Counted from the first letter of the stretch, positions 9,590 to 18,794 are shown. The stretch: DNA of 64,000 nt from Paenibacillus humicola (GCF_028826105.1 NZ_JAQGPL010000001.1:1514501-1578500); one strand, 5' to 3'. Made by a program: numbers and translations. The notes: generated by a model from the sequence alone, not told the origin.

Positions 9590-12500
9590 GCCTCCACAAC
9601 CTCGACCTGGAAGGTGACCGTGGAAGAACCGCCAGCCGGAATCGAGCCGATCGTAACGCCGGTATCCGGGCTTGCCGCCGGCCTGGGCGCTCCGTCGACG
9701 GTTACGCTGCCGGCAGCAAAGACGCTGCCGACGGGCACGGGGTCCACCAGGACGACATTGTTGACCGCGGCGATGCCATTGTTGGTGACGACGATCATAT
9801 ATGTGATGATATCGCCCACGACCGCATCGATCGCCGGCGTGCTTTTGACGACGGAGACGTCGGGAGCCGAGACGGGAATGACGAGCGAATTGGATTGAAC
9901 GCTGCCCGTCCGCGCGGCGCCGTCCGGCGGGGTAAAGGTGAAATTGGCGGTCGCCCGGTTGACGAGCTGCTGCGGCGAAGGCAGCGCATCGACCGTCACC
10001 TGCAGCGTCACCAGAACGCTGACGCTGGCTCCCGGAGCGACGAGGCCAACCGGAATGCCCGTGACCGGATCCGTTCCCGGCTGCGGCACACCGTTGATGA
10101 TGACGCTGTTCGGCACGAATTCGGTTCCCGTCGGAATGTTGTCGAACAAGGTAACCTGGGCGGCGATATTGCCTGCGTTCGACAACTGAAAGAAATAGGC
10201 GATGGTGTCGCCGACTGTGGCGTTCGCCGTGCTTGCGCTCTTCAACACTTCGATTATCGCCTGGTAGACCGGAGTGTTCAGCGTATTCGAGAAGGACGAG
10301 CCGGAAAAAGCTCCGGACGTGAAGCTCGCGGTGGCGCGGTTGCTGAGCTGCGGCGGCGCGGGCAGCGACGTGACGGTTGCGCCGAAGGTCACGGTGACGG
10401 AAGCGCCGGGGGCAATCGTGCCCAAAGCGATGCTTAACGGATTGTCGGAAGGACGCGAGACGCCGTCCACCGTAACGGATCCCGCATTGAATACGGCCCC
10501 TGCGGGAACCGGATCCGAGACGACGACATTATTGACGTTCGCGATACCGTCGTTCGTCACGACGAGCGTATACACGATCGTTTCGCCGAACGCAGCGTCG
10601 GTAGAGGCCGTCGATTTCACTACGCTCACGTTCGGCGACGAAACGGGAATGGCGACGGGGTTGGATGCCGCGGAACCGCTGAGCGTGCGTCCGTCGGGCA
10701 GCGTGAACGAATAAGCCGCGGAAGCTTGGTTGACGAGCTGCTGGTTCACCGGCAAGGAGTCGATCACTACCGAGAACGTGACAACCGCAGTCGCGGAGAC
10801 GCTGCCAAGCGGTATGCCCGCCGACGGATCGGCTCCGGCCGCGGGGAACCCGTTGACCAAGACGCTGTTGGGCACGAACGAGGCGCCCGCCGGGATCGTA
10901 TCGGTCAGCGTCACCGTCGCCGGGAAGTTGCCCGTATTGCTGATCGAGACCGTATAAACGACCGTGTCCCCGACGGTCGCGATTGCCGTATTGGCGGATT
11001 TGACGGCGGCGATCATCGGCTGGTAGACCGGGGTTCCGATCGCGTTCGAGAAGGTAACCCCGGAGAAGGTGCCGGACGTGAAGCTCACCGTCGACTGGTT
11101 ATTCAGGACGGGCGGCGACGGAAGCGACGAGACCGTAACGTCAAAGACGACATTGACGGCTGCGCCGGGAGTGATCGTTCCGACGGAAACGCCGGATGCC
11201 GGATTGGCGGCGGGGCGGGAGACGCCGTCTACCTGAACGGAGCCGGACACGAAAACCGTTCCCGAAGGGATCGGATCGGTAAAGATGACGCTGCTGATGT
11301 TCGCGATACCGTTATTAGTAATCGTCGTCGTATACGTGATGACGTCGCCGACGGCCGCGGCGGTCGAAGGCGTGCTTTTAACGGCGGCCACGTTCGGCGC
11401 GGATACCGGGATGACCACCGTATTCGAGGCGGCCGAGCCGGTTAGCGTGCGCCCGTCCGGCAGCGTGAAAGCGAAGGCGGCCGCAGCTTGATTCACGAGC
11501 TGCTGCGGCGACGGCAGCGTATCGATCACGACGGAGAACGTCACGGTCAAGCTGGCGCCGGGGGAGAGGGAGCCGGCGTTGATTCCGGCCGCCGGATCGG
11601 CGCCGGGCTGCGGCACATTGTTGACCAGCACGCTGTTGGGCTGAAAGCTCGTTCCGGCCGGTATCGTGTCCGTCAGCGTAATTTGTGCCGCATAGTTGCC
11701 GGTATTGCTGACGACAACCCGGTAAGCGATCGTATCGCCCACCGTGGCGTTGGCCGAATCCGCGCTCTTCGCCGCGGAGATGACCGGCTGAAATACCGGG
11801 GTTGCGACCGTATTGGAGTAGGTCGTGCCGGAAAACGCCCCGGAGGTGAAGCTGACCGCCGCTTCATTGTTGATGACGGCGGGGTCGGGGATGGATTGGA
11901 CGAGAATGCGGTAGGCGACGACCGAAGTGCCGGAAGGTTCGATCGTTCCGAGCGCGATCCCCGTTGCCGGATCGGCCGCCGGCAACGGCGTTCCGTTAAC
12001 GGTAACGCTGCCGGCCGCAAGCAGGGTTCCGGAGGGAATCGGATCGGTTAGAATCGCATTGCCGACCGCCGCGATCCCGTTATTGACGACCGTAATCGTA
12101 TAGTCGATCGTGTCGCCGACCGCCACCGATACGGACGGTGTCGATTTGGTGACGTCGATATCGGGTGCGGATACGGGAAACGTAACCGTATTGGAAACGG
12201 CGGTGCCGGACAGCGTCCTGCCGTCCGGCGGGATATACGTAAACGCCGCATTGGCCGCATTGCTGAGCTGCTGCGGCGATGGCAGCGAGGTAACCACGAC
12301 CTCGAAGGTCGTCGTTATGCTTGCCCCGGCTGCGAGCGTGCCGAGCGCAATACCCGTGACGGGCGATACGCCCGGCTGGGGAACGCCTCCGACATTGACC
12401 GTGTTCGGCGAGAACGTCGTTCCGTCCGGAATCGTATCGAACAGCGTGACATTCGCTTCCAGATTGCCCGCATTGCTGGCGGTGACCGTATAGGTAATCG

Positions 12501-15250
12501 TATCTCCGACGCTCGCGTTGCTCGTACTCGAGCTCTTCGTCAATGCGATTTGCGGCTGAACGACCGGAGTCGATGTGACATTGGAAATCGAAGAACCGGA
12601 GAAAGTACCGGAGGTAAAGCTGACCGTCGACTGGTTGTTGATTTGCGATGGTATCGGCATGGTTATCTCCACCTCGAATGTAACGGTAACCGTAGCCGCC
12701 GGTGCTAAGGTACCGATTAAAATGCCGTTCGTCGGATTGGCGGCCGGCCGGGAGATGCCGTCCACCAATACGCTTCCGGGAATAAAGGCCGTATTCTCGG
12801 CCGGCAGGTCGCTGAGAACCGCGTGATTGACATTCGCAATGCCGTTGTTCGCAATGACAATCGTATACGTGAGCGTATCGCCGGCAACGACGGCAGCCGG
12901 GCTCGCGTTCTTCGTCACGCCGACATTCGGTGTGGATACGGGTATCGACAGCGCGTTGGATTCGCCCGGGAGCTCCAGCATCCTGCCGTCGGGCAGCGTA
13001 TAGCGGATCTGCGCCGATGCCCGGTTCACCAGCTGCTGCGATGCGGGAAGCGATGTGACCGTAGACACGAAGCTGACGGTGACGGACTCGCCGGGATCGA
13101 TAGGCCCGACGGGAATTCCCGTTACGGGACTAAGGCCCGGTGCCGGCGTGCCGCCGATGATGACGCTGTTCGCGTCGAAGGCCGCCCCGTCCGGAATGTT
13201 GTCCGTCAAATCCAGCGCCGCCGCGATATTGCCGGTATTGGTTATCTGAAACGAATAGCTGAACGTGTCTCCCACGGTCGCATTCACGGTGCTCGCACGT
13301 TTGAAAATCCCGATGACCGGCTGGTACACAGGCGTAACGACCTCATCGGACACCGACAATCCGCTGAACGCTCCCGACCGGTAAGCCGCGTTCGCCCGAT
13401 TGCTGAGCCGGGCAGGACTGGGGAGCGATACGACGGTTATCTCGAAGGTGATCGTGACCGAGACCGCCGGCCCAAGCGTTCCGAGAACGATACCCGTATC
13501 GGGATGGGCATGGATCACCGGAGTCCCGTTCACGGTCACGCTGCCGGGCACGAAGGCCGCCCCGGAAGGGACCGGGTCGGAAACGACCGCGTCGGTGACG
13601 GGGCCGGCGCCGGTGTTGGCCGCAACAATCGTATAGGTCAGCACATCGCCCAAAGCCGCTGCCGTCCGGTTGACGCTTTTGGTAACCGTCACATTGGGAG
13701 CGGACGCCGGAAGGCTCAGCGAGTTGGAGCTGACGGAGCCGGTCAGGCTGCGGCCGCTTGGGAGCTGGTACGTATAATTGCCGGTCGCCTGATCGACGAG
13801 CGCGGGCGGAGACGGAACCGAATTCAGTACGGTCTGGAACGTGACGACAACCGATCCGCCCGGAGCTACCGCTCCCGCGGAGATGCCGGTCAGGGGAGAG
13901 CTGCCCGGCTGCGGGACGCCGCCGACGGTCACGCTGCCATCCACGAAGGCTGTGCCGGACGGGATGTTGTCCAGCAACGTCAGCTGTGCGGCGAGATTGC
14001 CGGTATTCCCGATCTGCAGCGAATACGTAACCGTATCTCCTGCAACGACATGGGACACGTCCGCGCTCTTGACGATGCCGATGATCGGCTGATATACCGG
14101 GGTTATCGCGGCATTGGAGATCGAAAGGCCCGAGAACGTTCCGGAACTGTAAGATACCGTCGCTTGATTGGACAGCTGGGCAGGGCTGGGCAGCGATGTA
14201 ATCAGAAGCTGGAATGCAACCGTAACGGAGCCCCCCGGGGCGATCGTTCCGACCGCAGCGCCGCCGGCCGGGACGGCGGAGGGCCTGCTGACGCCGTCAA
14301 CCGTCACGCTGCCGGCTACGAAGGAAGCGCCGGCCGGGACCGGATCGGTGAAGACGACATTGCCGATCGCCGCCGCGCTGCTGTTCGTGATAACCGATGT
14401 GTACGTCACGGTCTCGCCTACAGCCGCGTCCTCCGCGTTCGCGTTTTTGACCACCCCGACACTCGGCAGGGAAACCGGAACCGAGAGCGTATTCGACACG
14501 GCCGAGCCCGGGACCGTCCGGCCGTCGGGCGGCTGAAACGTATAGACGGCCGTCGCCTGGTTGACAAGCCGGGGCGGAGACGGCAGCGAATTGACGAGCA
14601 CCTGGAACGTTACGGCAGCCGCTGCGCCCGCAGCTACCGTGCCGATGGCGACGCCGGCCGCCGGATTGGCGCCCGGCACGGGAACCCCGTTCACGGTAAA
14701 GCTGCCGGGCACGAAGGAGCTGCCGGCCGGAATGGGATCCGTTATTGCGGCTGCGGCCCCGATATTGCCGGCATTGCCGACCAGCAGCGTATAGGTCACG
14801 ATATTGCCGACCGTTGCATTGGCGGTATCGGCGGATTTCGCAACCGAAATAATCGGCGAATACACCGGCGTCGTCACCCCGTTGGACGGAATGACGCCGG
14901 ATATGACCGGCCCGCCGGCGACGCTCTGGAAGGTGAAGGCCGCGTTCGCCGTATTGGCCAGCTGCTGCGGATTGGGGACGCCGGTGACGTTGACCCGGTA
15001 TGTAACGGTGACGGCGCTGCCCAGATTCAAGCCTCCAAGCGGCGCCCCCGCCGTTATATCGAATGTCGGCCTGGCGACCCCGGCGACGACGACGCTGCCC
15101 GGCACGAAAGCGGAGCCCGCCGGCAGCGCGTCGGAGAGTACGACGCTGGCAGCGTTGGCCGTCCCGGTATTGCGGACGGTGACCGTATACGTAATCGTGT
15201 CCCCGGCGATGACGCCGGCCGCGCTCGCGCTCTTGGTCACTTGGATGGAC
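7960..15250 (-). repeat. DUF11 repeat array, 19 units with a two-unit period
   Basis: I count 15 units in the upstream frame and 4 in the downstream frame, each about 120-130 residues. In the upstream frame the units mostly alternate. One type starts near VVKSTPS..VTNNGIANVNNV and ends FTSGTFSG..SN..TPVYQP. The other starts near KSASTANATVGDTI, has NTGN and ends PDGRTL.GSA.SN..PVS.PN. The period is thus about 250 residues (750 bp), pointing to growth by duplication of pairs. Confidence 0.85.
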
Positions 15251-16296
15251 GGCGCGTTAATGTTGACCTGGATTCCGTTTGCGTTGACGAGATACGCATC
15301 GCCCGACGTAGTCAGGCTGAGCACGGCGGACGACTGATTGTTGGCCAGCATCGCCGATATATTGACGTTGGTAATGTCCCAGCCCTGTCTGCCCCCGGAA
15401 ATATTCGTGCCGGGCGAGCCGTTGATCTGATTGCGGTTCCCGAAGGTGCCGGTTGTATCCAATTGACCGGCGTCATTATTGATTTGCGACGCGAAAAAAT
15501 TGTTCGCGAAGTTATTCGGCCCCGACAAAGCCGTCAGCGAAGCGGCGGTAGGCCCGAACAACGCCTGATCGCCGGAACGGTTCGCATCTCCTTCCTGCGC
15601 GCTGAACAAAGCTCTGCCGCCGAGAGCGCCGGATACCGGCGTCGCAAAGCCGGTAATCGTCGTATTGACCGGGGGGGACGCCGCCTGCACGAGCACGCCT
15701 CCGACGCGAATGGACATATTGCGAAAAGGCAGGGACGGATTCTGGTAAATGACAGCCAGCGTCCACCCGGCATGGTTTGCGGTCGAATCGCCCGGAATGA
15801 CGATCGTTCCGACAACGGCGCCGGTCCGGTAAACCCCTCCCATCCCCTGCTGGACCAATGCGGTCACATTGGCGGAACGGACGTAGGCCGAGGCCCCGTT
15901 GCCCAGATTAAACTGCTGGGCGGTCGACGCATCCGGCGTCACGCTGGATGCGGCGGCCGGTGTCGTAAACGTGACGGGGTTGTTGATGTCGGCCGAAAGA
16001 TTGACGTTTCCGTTGATGTAAGAGCCGCCCCAGATCAGCTCCGCATACAGAACCGTGCTTCCTGACGGCAGTACCAACGTCGCCGCCGAGCCGTTGTTCG
16101 GGTATAAATTCGTCGTCCCGCTCGGATACGTGCCGAAACTCGAAGAACTATTGGTTGTGATGAAGGCGCCGATGCTGTCCTGCGTCCCGGGCTGTCCCGC
16201 GTTGTCCGAACGGCTGAGACCGAGCGTATTGCCCGTGAACGTGATGGCGCCGGTTGCGTTGACCGCAGCTCGAACCAGAAGAGGAATGCATTTCAC
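9586..16296 (-). CDS. Giant DUF11 repeat protein, amino-terminal part
   Basis: A 2,236-residue protein. Residues 1-350 form a non-repeat head (ITFTGNTLGLSRS, AELIWGGSY, GWTLAVIYQNP) like that of large DUF11 proteins of the Bacillus/Paenibacillus group, followed by 15 DUF11 units. These domains are immunoglobulin-like and usually extracellular, but no clear signal peptide is seen. The GTG start at 16296 has AAGGGGG directly upstream; the nearby ATG at 16291 is out of frame. The frame stops in the middle of unit 15 after VTFQVEVVEA and continues in the overlapping frame. Function is unknown; a cell- or spore-surface adhesive or structural role is an inference. Confidence 0.88.
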   Translation of the reverse strand: MKCIPLLVRAAVNATGAITFTGNTLGLSRSDNAGQPGTQDSIGAFITTNSSSSFGTYPSGTTNLYPNNGSAATLVLPSGSTVLYAELIWGGSYINGNVNLSADINNPVTFTTPAAASSVTPDASTAQQFNLGNGASAYVRSANVTALVQQGMGGVYRTGAVVGTIVIPGDSTANHAGWTLAVIYQNPSLPFRNMSIRVGGVLVQAASPPVNTTITGFATPVSGALGGRALFSAQEGDANRSGDQALFGPTAASLTALSGPNNFANNFFASQINNDAGQLDTTGTFGNRNQINGSPGTNISGGRQGWDITNVNISAMLANNQSSAVLSLTTSGDAYLVNANGIQVNINAPSIQVTKSASAAGVIAGDTITYTVTVRNTGTANAASVVLSDALPAGSAFVPGSVVVAGVARPTFDITAGAPLGGLNLGSAVTVTYRVNVTGVPNPQQLANTANAAFTFQSVAGGPVISGVIPSNGVTTPVYSPIISVAKSADTANATVGNIVTYTLLVGNAGNIGAAAAITDPIPAGSSFVPGSFTVNGVPVPGANPAAGVAIGTVAAGAAAAVTFQVLVNSLPSPPRLVNQATAVYTFQPPDGRTVPGSAVSNTLSVPVSLPSVGVVKNANAEDAAVGETVTYTSVITNSSAAAIGNVVFTDPVPAGASFVAGSVTVDGVSRPSAVPAGGAAVGTIAPGGSVTVAFQLLITSLPSPAQLSNQATVSYSSGTFSGLSISNAAITPVYQPIIGIVKSADVSHVVAGDTVTYSLQIGNTGNLAAQLTLLDNIPSGTAFVDGSVTVGGVPQPGSSPLTGISAGAVAPGGSVVVTFQTVLNSVPSPPALVDQATGNYTYQLPSGRSLTGSVSSNSLSLPASAPNVTVTKSVNRTAAALGDVLTYTIVAANTGAGPVTDAVVSDPVPSGAAFVPGSVTVNGTPVIHAHPDTGIVLGTLGPAVSVTITFEITVVSLPSPARLSNRANAAYRSGAFSGLSVSDEVVTPVYQPVIGIFKRASTVNATVGDTFSYSFQITNTGNIAAALDLTDNIPDGAAFDANSVIIGGTPAPGLSPVTGIPVGPIDPGESVTVSFVSTVTSLPASQQLVNRASAQIRYTLPDGRMLELPGESNALSIPVSTPNVGVTKNASPAAVVAGDTLTYTIVIANNGIANVNHAVLSDLPAENTAFIPGSVLVDGISRPAANPTNGILIGTLAPAATVTVTFEVEITMPIPSQINNQSTVSFTSGTFSGSSISNVTSTPVVQPQIALTKSSSTSNASVGDTITYTVTASNAGNLEANVTLFDTIPDGTTFSPNTVNVGGVPQPGVSPVTGIALGTLAAGASITTTFEVVVTSLPSPQQLSNAANAAFTYIPPDGRTLSGTAVSNTVTFPVSAPDIDVTKSTPSVSVAVGDTIDYTITVVNNGIAAVGNAILTDPIPSGTLLAAGSVTVNGTPLPAADPATGIALGTIEPSGTSVVAYRILVQSIPDPAVINNEAAVSFTSGAFSGTTYSNTVATPVFQPVISAAKSADSANATVGDTIAYRVVVSNTGNYAAQITLTDTIPAGTSFQPNSVLVNNVPQPGADPAAGINAGSLSPGASLTVTFSVVIDTLPSPQQLVNQAAAAFAFTLPDGRTLTGSAASNTVVIPVSAPNVAAVKSTPSTAAAVGDVITYTTTITNNGIANISSVIFTDPIPSGTVFVSGSVQVDGVSRPAANPASGVSVGTITPGAAVNVVFDVTVSSLPSPPVLNNQSTVSFTSGTFSGVTFSNAIGTPVYQPMIAAVKSANTAIATVGDTVVYTVSISNTGNFPATVTLTDTIPAGASFVPNSVLVNGFPAAGADPSAGIPLGSVSATAVVTFSVVIDSLPVNQQLVNQASAAYSFTLPDGRTLSGSAASNPVAIPVSSPNVSVVKSTASTDAAFGETIVYTLVVTNDGIANVNNVVVSDPVPAGAVFNAGSVTVDGVSRPSDNPLSIALGTIAPGASVTVTFGATVTSLPAPPQLSNRATASFTSGAFSGSSFSNTLNTPVYQAIIEVLKSASTANATVGDTIAYFFQLSNAGNIAAQVTLFDNIPTGTEFVPNSVIINGVPQPGTDPVTGIPVGLVAPGASVSVLVTLQVTVDALPSPQQLVNRATANFTFTPPDGAARTGSVQSNSLVIPVSAPDVSVVKSTPAIDAVVGDIITYMIVVTNNGIAAVNNVVLVDPVPVGSVFAAGSVTVDGAPRPAASPDTGVTIGSIPAGGSSTVTFQVEVVEA

Positions 16297-16354
16297 CCCC
16301 CTTAAGCGTAGTGGCAGGGGATACGTTCAGACTCCGTTTTTTTCCAATCATTCG

Positions 16355-16362
16355 ATTGTATG
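16355..16362 (-). promoter_or_regulatory. Possible SigE-type -10 element before the DUF11 gene
   Basis: On the minus strand the sequence reads CATACAAT, matching the sporulation sigma-E -10 consensus (CATACAHT), about 60 bp upstream of the GTG start. The expected -35 is only a partial match. If real, the giant protein would be made in the mother cell. Confidence 0.3.
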
Positions 16363-16415
16363 AAACGGGTCGAATAAACTTGTATGTCCGCAGGCTAAAA
16401 ACATCCGCACCCGTA

Positions 16416-17060
16416 CTAAAGCTGCCGGGAGCTGTCCGGAGGGGAAGTCCGGTAATTTGCCGCGCAGGCGGGTTCGATATACGATTGGCTGCTCATTCGG
16501 ACAAGCTCCTCGTTCGTTATGCCGTGTTTAACCGCGACAAAATGATACATGATTTCGTGGACGACGTTCATTTCCAGACCGGGAAGCATTTCCAGCTCCT
16601 CGCGATTATAGAGCGGCGGCTCGTAAGGCGGATAATAGAACAATTCCATGCGCAGCAGACGAAAATCGAAGGGCGGCTCGTGATCGTCGTAACCGGGCAG
16701 CTCGGGACAGCGGGCTCCGCTCGGAGGCTGAAAAAAATTCGGGGTGAAATACCTCGGCGTATACAGGTCGAATTTTTGCCGGAAAAACGGATTCGACATA
16801 TGCGCGAAGCTGTGGGCGAACGGCGCAAGGATGCAGACGACCGCCTTGTGGGTGCACATGCGGTAAATATCCGCCATGACCGCGAATAGGTCGCGCACGT
16901 AAGGAAGAGAGCGGCTTGCCATGACAAATTCGACCGAATCATCGGGCAGCGGAATCGGGTAGTTCATATCGAAAATCAAATCCACGCCCGGCAAATTGCG
17001 GCGGTCGATGCCGAAAAATCCCGGCGTCTTCTCCGTTCCGCAGCCAAGATCAATGTTCAC
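16416..17060 (-). CDS. Class I SAM-dependent methyltransferase-like protein
   Basis: A 214-residue protein beginning MNIDLGCGTEKTPGFFGID, where DLGCG is the SAM-binding motif I of class I methyltransferases and FGIDRR supplies the acidic residue after strand 2. LPDDSVEFVMASRSLPYV resembles the Methyltransf_11 motif IV region. The rest has several aromatic, Pro-rich stretches (YYPPYEPPLYN) and no recognisable substrate domain. The GTG start has GGGGGAG upstream with seven-base spacing. It is 119 bp upstream of the DUF11 gene on the same strand; a role with it, for example surface glycan or lipid modification, is only a guess. Confidence 0.75.
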   Translation of the reverse strand: MNIDLGCGTEKTPGFFGIDRRNLPGVDLIFDMNYPIPLPDDSVEFVMASRSLPYVRDLFAVMADIYRMCTHKAVVCILAPFAHSFAHMSNPFFRQKFDLYTPRYFTPNFFQPPSGARCPELPGYDDHEPPFDFRLLRMELFYYPPYEPPLYNREELEMLPGLEMNVVHEIMYHFVAVKHGITNEELVRMSSQSYIEPACAANYRTSPPDSSRQL

Positions 17061-17179
17061 AGAATCACTCCCCCGTCATTTGATAGGCCTTTCATCCCCA
17101 GTTTATTGCGGACGGCAGGCGCGGGACTCGGCCATTCACCCAGCTTCAGGAAGGTGAAGTGAAACGCAGGTCTTTACGC

Positions 17180-17208
17180 TTTACGGGCTCCGGGAGCGGG
17201 CGTATAGT
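17180..17208 (+). promoter_or_regulatory. SigA-type promoter
   Basis: TTTACG and TATAGT are separated by 17 bp, upstream of the small protein gene at 17269. Confidence 0.55.
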
Positions 17209-17268
17209 GAAAGTGTAATTTCCGTCCGGATGCCCGAACCGGACGCTGGCGAAGGGTGGGGGGGCGAG

Positions 17269-17430
17269 ATGTTTACGCTCGAGGAAAAACGGTATTTGTT
17301 GAAAATACTGAAACGGGAAGGTTGGATGAGGCTTTTCCGATTCGGCCGGAAAGACGCGGCGCGCGCCAGGCTCGTGGAAAAGCTGGAGCAGATGATCCGC
17401 AACGAAAGCGTGAACCGGGACTTTCTGTAG
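17269..17430 (+). CDS. Small basic hypothetical protein (53 aa)
   Basis: Starts MFTLEEKRYLLKILKREGW and is rich in Arg, Lys and Glu, likely alpha-helical and soluble. The ATG at 17269 has a run of Gs as ribosome binding site and a good promoter upstream; the longer in-frame start at 17230 lacks one. It lies 39 bp before the thioesterase gene on the same strand. I do not recognise a characterised family. Confidence 0.6.
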   Translation: MFTLEEKRYLLKILKREGWMRLFRFGRKDAARARLVEKLEQMIRNESVNRDFL

Positions 17431-17469
17431 CCCCGGATCGATAAAACGACGAAGGAATGGTGAACCCTA

Positions 17470-17982
17470 GTGGAACAACGATACGCCAAGGAATCGCGCT
17501 GCTACAAGACGTCCCGCATTTTCCCGCCCGATGTGAATAACCACAATACGCTGTTCGGGGGCAAGCTGATGTCGTACATCGACGATATCGCCTCGATTGC
17601 GGCGTGGAAGCACTGCCGGAACTCCGTGGTAACCGCCTCGACGGATTCCGTCGATTTCCTGCACCCGATCCGGCCGACCGACTCGGTGTGCCTGGAATCG
17701 TTCGTCACCTGGACCGGCACGAGCTCGATGGAGGTGTTCGTCAAGGTCATCACGGAGGATCTCAAGACGAGCGAGCGAAAAATCGCGGCGACCTCGTTTC
17801 TGACGTTTGTCGCGCTGGACGACGACAACAAGCCGGTCCGGGTGCCCAAAGTCGTGCCGGAGACCGAGGAGGAGAAGCATCTCCACGAGACGGCGGTCGC
17901 GCGGGCCGAGCGCCGCAAGCAGCGAAGGGCGGAAAGCGCCAAATTCGCGCATGTCCTGACGGTCGATTTCCCCTGGGAATGA
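17470..17982 (+). CDS. Hotdog-fold acyl-CoA thioesterase
   Basis: A 170-residue single hotdog-domain protein of the YkhA/BFIT type, which hydrolyses acyl-CoA to free acid and CoA. FPPDVNNHNTLFGGKLMSYIDDIASIAAWKH contains the conserved N-x-x-x-T-L-F-G-G helix start and the active-site Asp; TASTDSVDFLHPI follows as in the family. The carboxy end is Lys/Arg-rich. The start is GTG with AAGGA 13 bases upstream, so translation may be modest. It may be co-transcribed with the small gene before it. Confidence 0.9.
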   Translation: MEQRYAKESRCYKTSRIFPPDVNNHNTLFGGKLMSYIDDIASIAAWKHCRNSVVTASTDSVDFLHPIRPTDSVCLESFVTWTGTSSMEVFVKVITEDLKTSERKIAATSFLTFVALDDDNKPVRVPKVVPETEEEKHLHETAVARAERRKQRRAESAKFAHVLTVDFPWE

Positions 17983-18064
17983 ACGCCGGAAAACGGCCGA
18001 AAGCCGGGGGAGGCGGCCTGTCTCGACGGGTGATTGAACATTTTAATCGGGAATGAAACATTTT

Positions 18065-18093
18065 TTTATACCCGGATAATGACGAAATATGAT
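18065..18093 (+). promoter_or_regulatory. Promoter of ccpN
   Basis: TTTATA and TATGAT with a 17-bp spacer, in an AT-rich stretch about 75 bp upstream of the coding start. Confidence 0.6.
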
Positions 18094-18122
18094 ACATTAT
18101 TAAATAAATAAGACGTCTTATT
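18088..18122 (+). promoter_or_regulatory. Candidate CcpN box and adjacent 16-bp palindrome
   Basis: TATGATACATT (18088-18098) agrees with the published B. subtilis CcpN box TRTGHYATAYW at 10 of 11 positions and overlaps the -10. Nine bases further lies the perfect palindrome AATAAGACGTCTTATT (18107-18122). Both sit where a repressor would block its own gene. Binding is inferred. Confidence 0.45.
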
Positions 18123-18161
18123 GGCTGAGATTCCATTCCATGAAGAGACATACATAAGGAA

Positions 18162-18794
18162 GTGATTGGCATTAGACTGTCCGTGCGGCAAAACGAAATC
18201 GTCCGGCTGGTTAACCGGCACGCCCCGATTACCGGCGATCAGCTGGCGGAAATGATGGGCGTCAGCAAGCCGACGCTGCGCGCGGATTTGTCGCTGCTCG
18301 TCATGCTGGGGATGCTCGAAGCAAAGCCCAAGGTCGGCTATTTCCCCGGCGGCGACGGCTCTCCGCCGGATTCGGCGATGCGCAAATGGAACGAAGCGCG
18401 TGTCAAGGACGTGCAGGGGTTGCCGGTAAACGTATCGGAATCCGCTTCGGTGCACGATGCGGTCGTCACGCTGTTTACGGGCAATGCGGAGGCGCTGGCC
18501 GTCGTGGACGAGAACCGGCATTTCGTCGGCGTCGTCACCCCGAAGGATCTGCTCAAAATCACGCTCGGCGGCGCGAATTCCGCGGCTATCCCGGTCAGCA
18601 TGGCGATGCACCGGCTGCCTGCGATCGCCCGCGTCGCGCCGGACCAGCCGCTGCTCGAAGCGGTCGGCAAAATGCTTGCGCACGAGCTGGACGGGCTCCC
18701 GGTCGTCGTGCCCTGCGCGGACAGCCCCCCCGGCCGCTGCGAGGTGACCGGCTGGATCAGCAAAACGAATATTTTGCGCTGGCTGACGGAATAG
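18162..18794 (+). CDS. ccpN: CcpN-type gluconeogenesis repressor (HTH plus CBS pair)
   Basis: An approximately 207-210 residue regulator with a DeoR-like helix-turn-helix (LAEMMGVSKPTLRADLSLLV, about residues 28-48) and two CBS domains (about 80-140 and 145-208) that bind nucleotides. In B. subtilis CcpN represses gapB and pckA during glycolytic growth. It precedes the PPDK regulator as in Bacillus, with glpX close by. The extent given uses the GTG at 18162, but that codon lies inside the near-perfect Shine-Dalgarno AAGGAAGTGAT (18156-18166). The real start may be the in-frame ATT at 18171 or GTG at 18183. Confidence 0.88.
   Translation: MIGIRLSVRQNEIVRLVNRHAPITGDQLAEMMGVSKPTLRADLSLLVMLGMLEAKPKVGYFPGGDGSPPDSAMRKWNEARVKDVQGLPVNVSESASVHDAVVTLFTGNAEALAVVDENRHFVGVVTPKDLLKITLGGANSAAIPVSMAMHRLPAIARVAPDQPLLEAVGKMLAHELDGLPVVVPCADSPPGRCEVTGWISKTNILRWLTE

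Noticed and set aside
9580-9600. Programmed -1 frameshift heptamer at the DUF11 break
   Set aside because: Sequence before the stop (GAGGTTGTGGAGGCATGA on the minus strand) has no X-XXY-YYZ slippery motif.
12823-16065. Plus-strand frame of 1,080 codons and similar frames opposite the DUF11 gene
   Set aside because: Arg/Asp-rich antisense shadow of the repetitive, GC-rich DUF11 gene; no ribosome binding site and no family resemblance.
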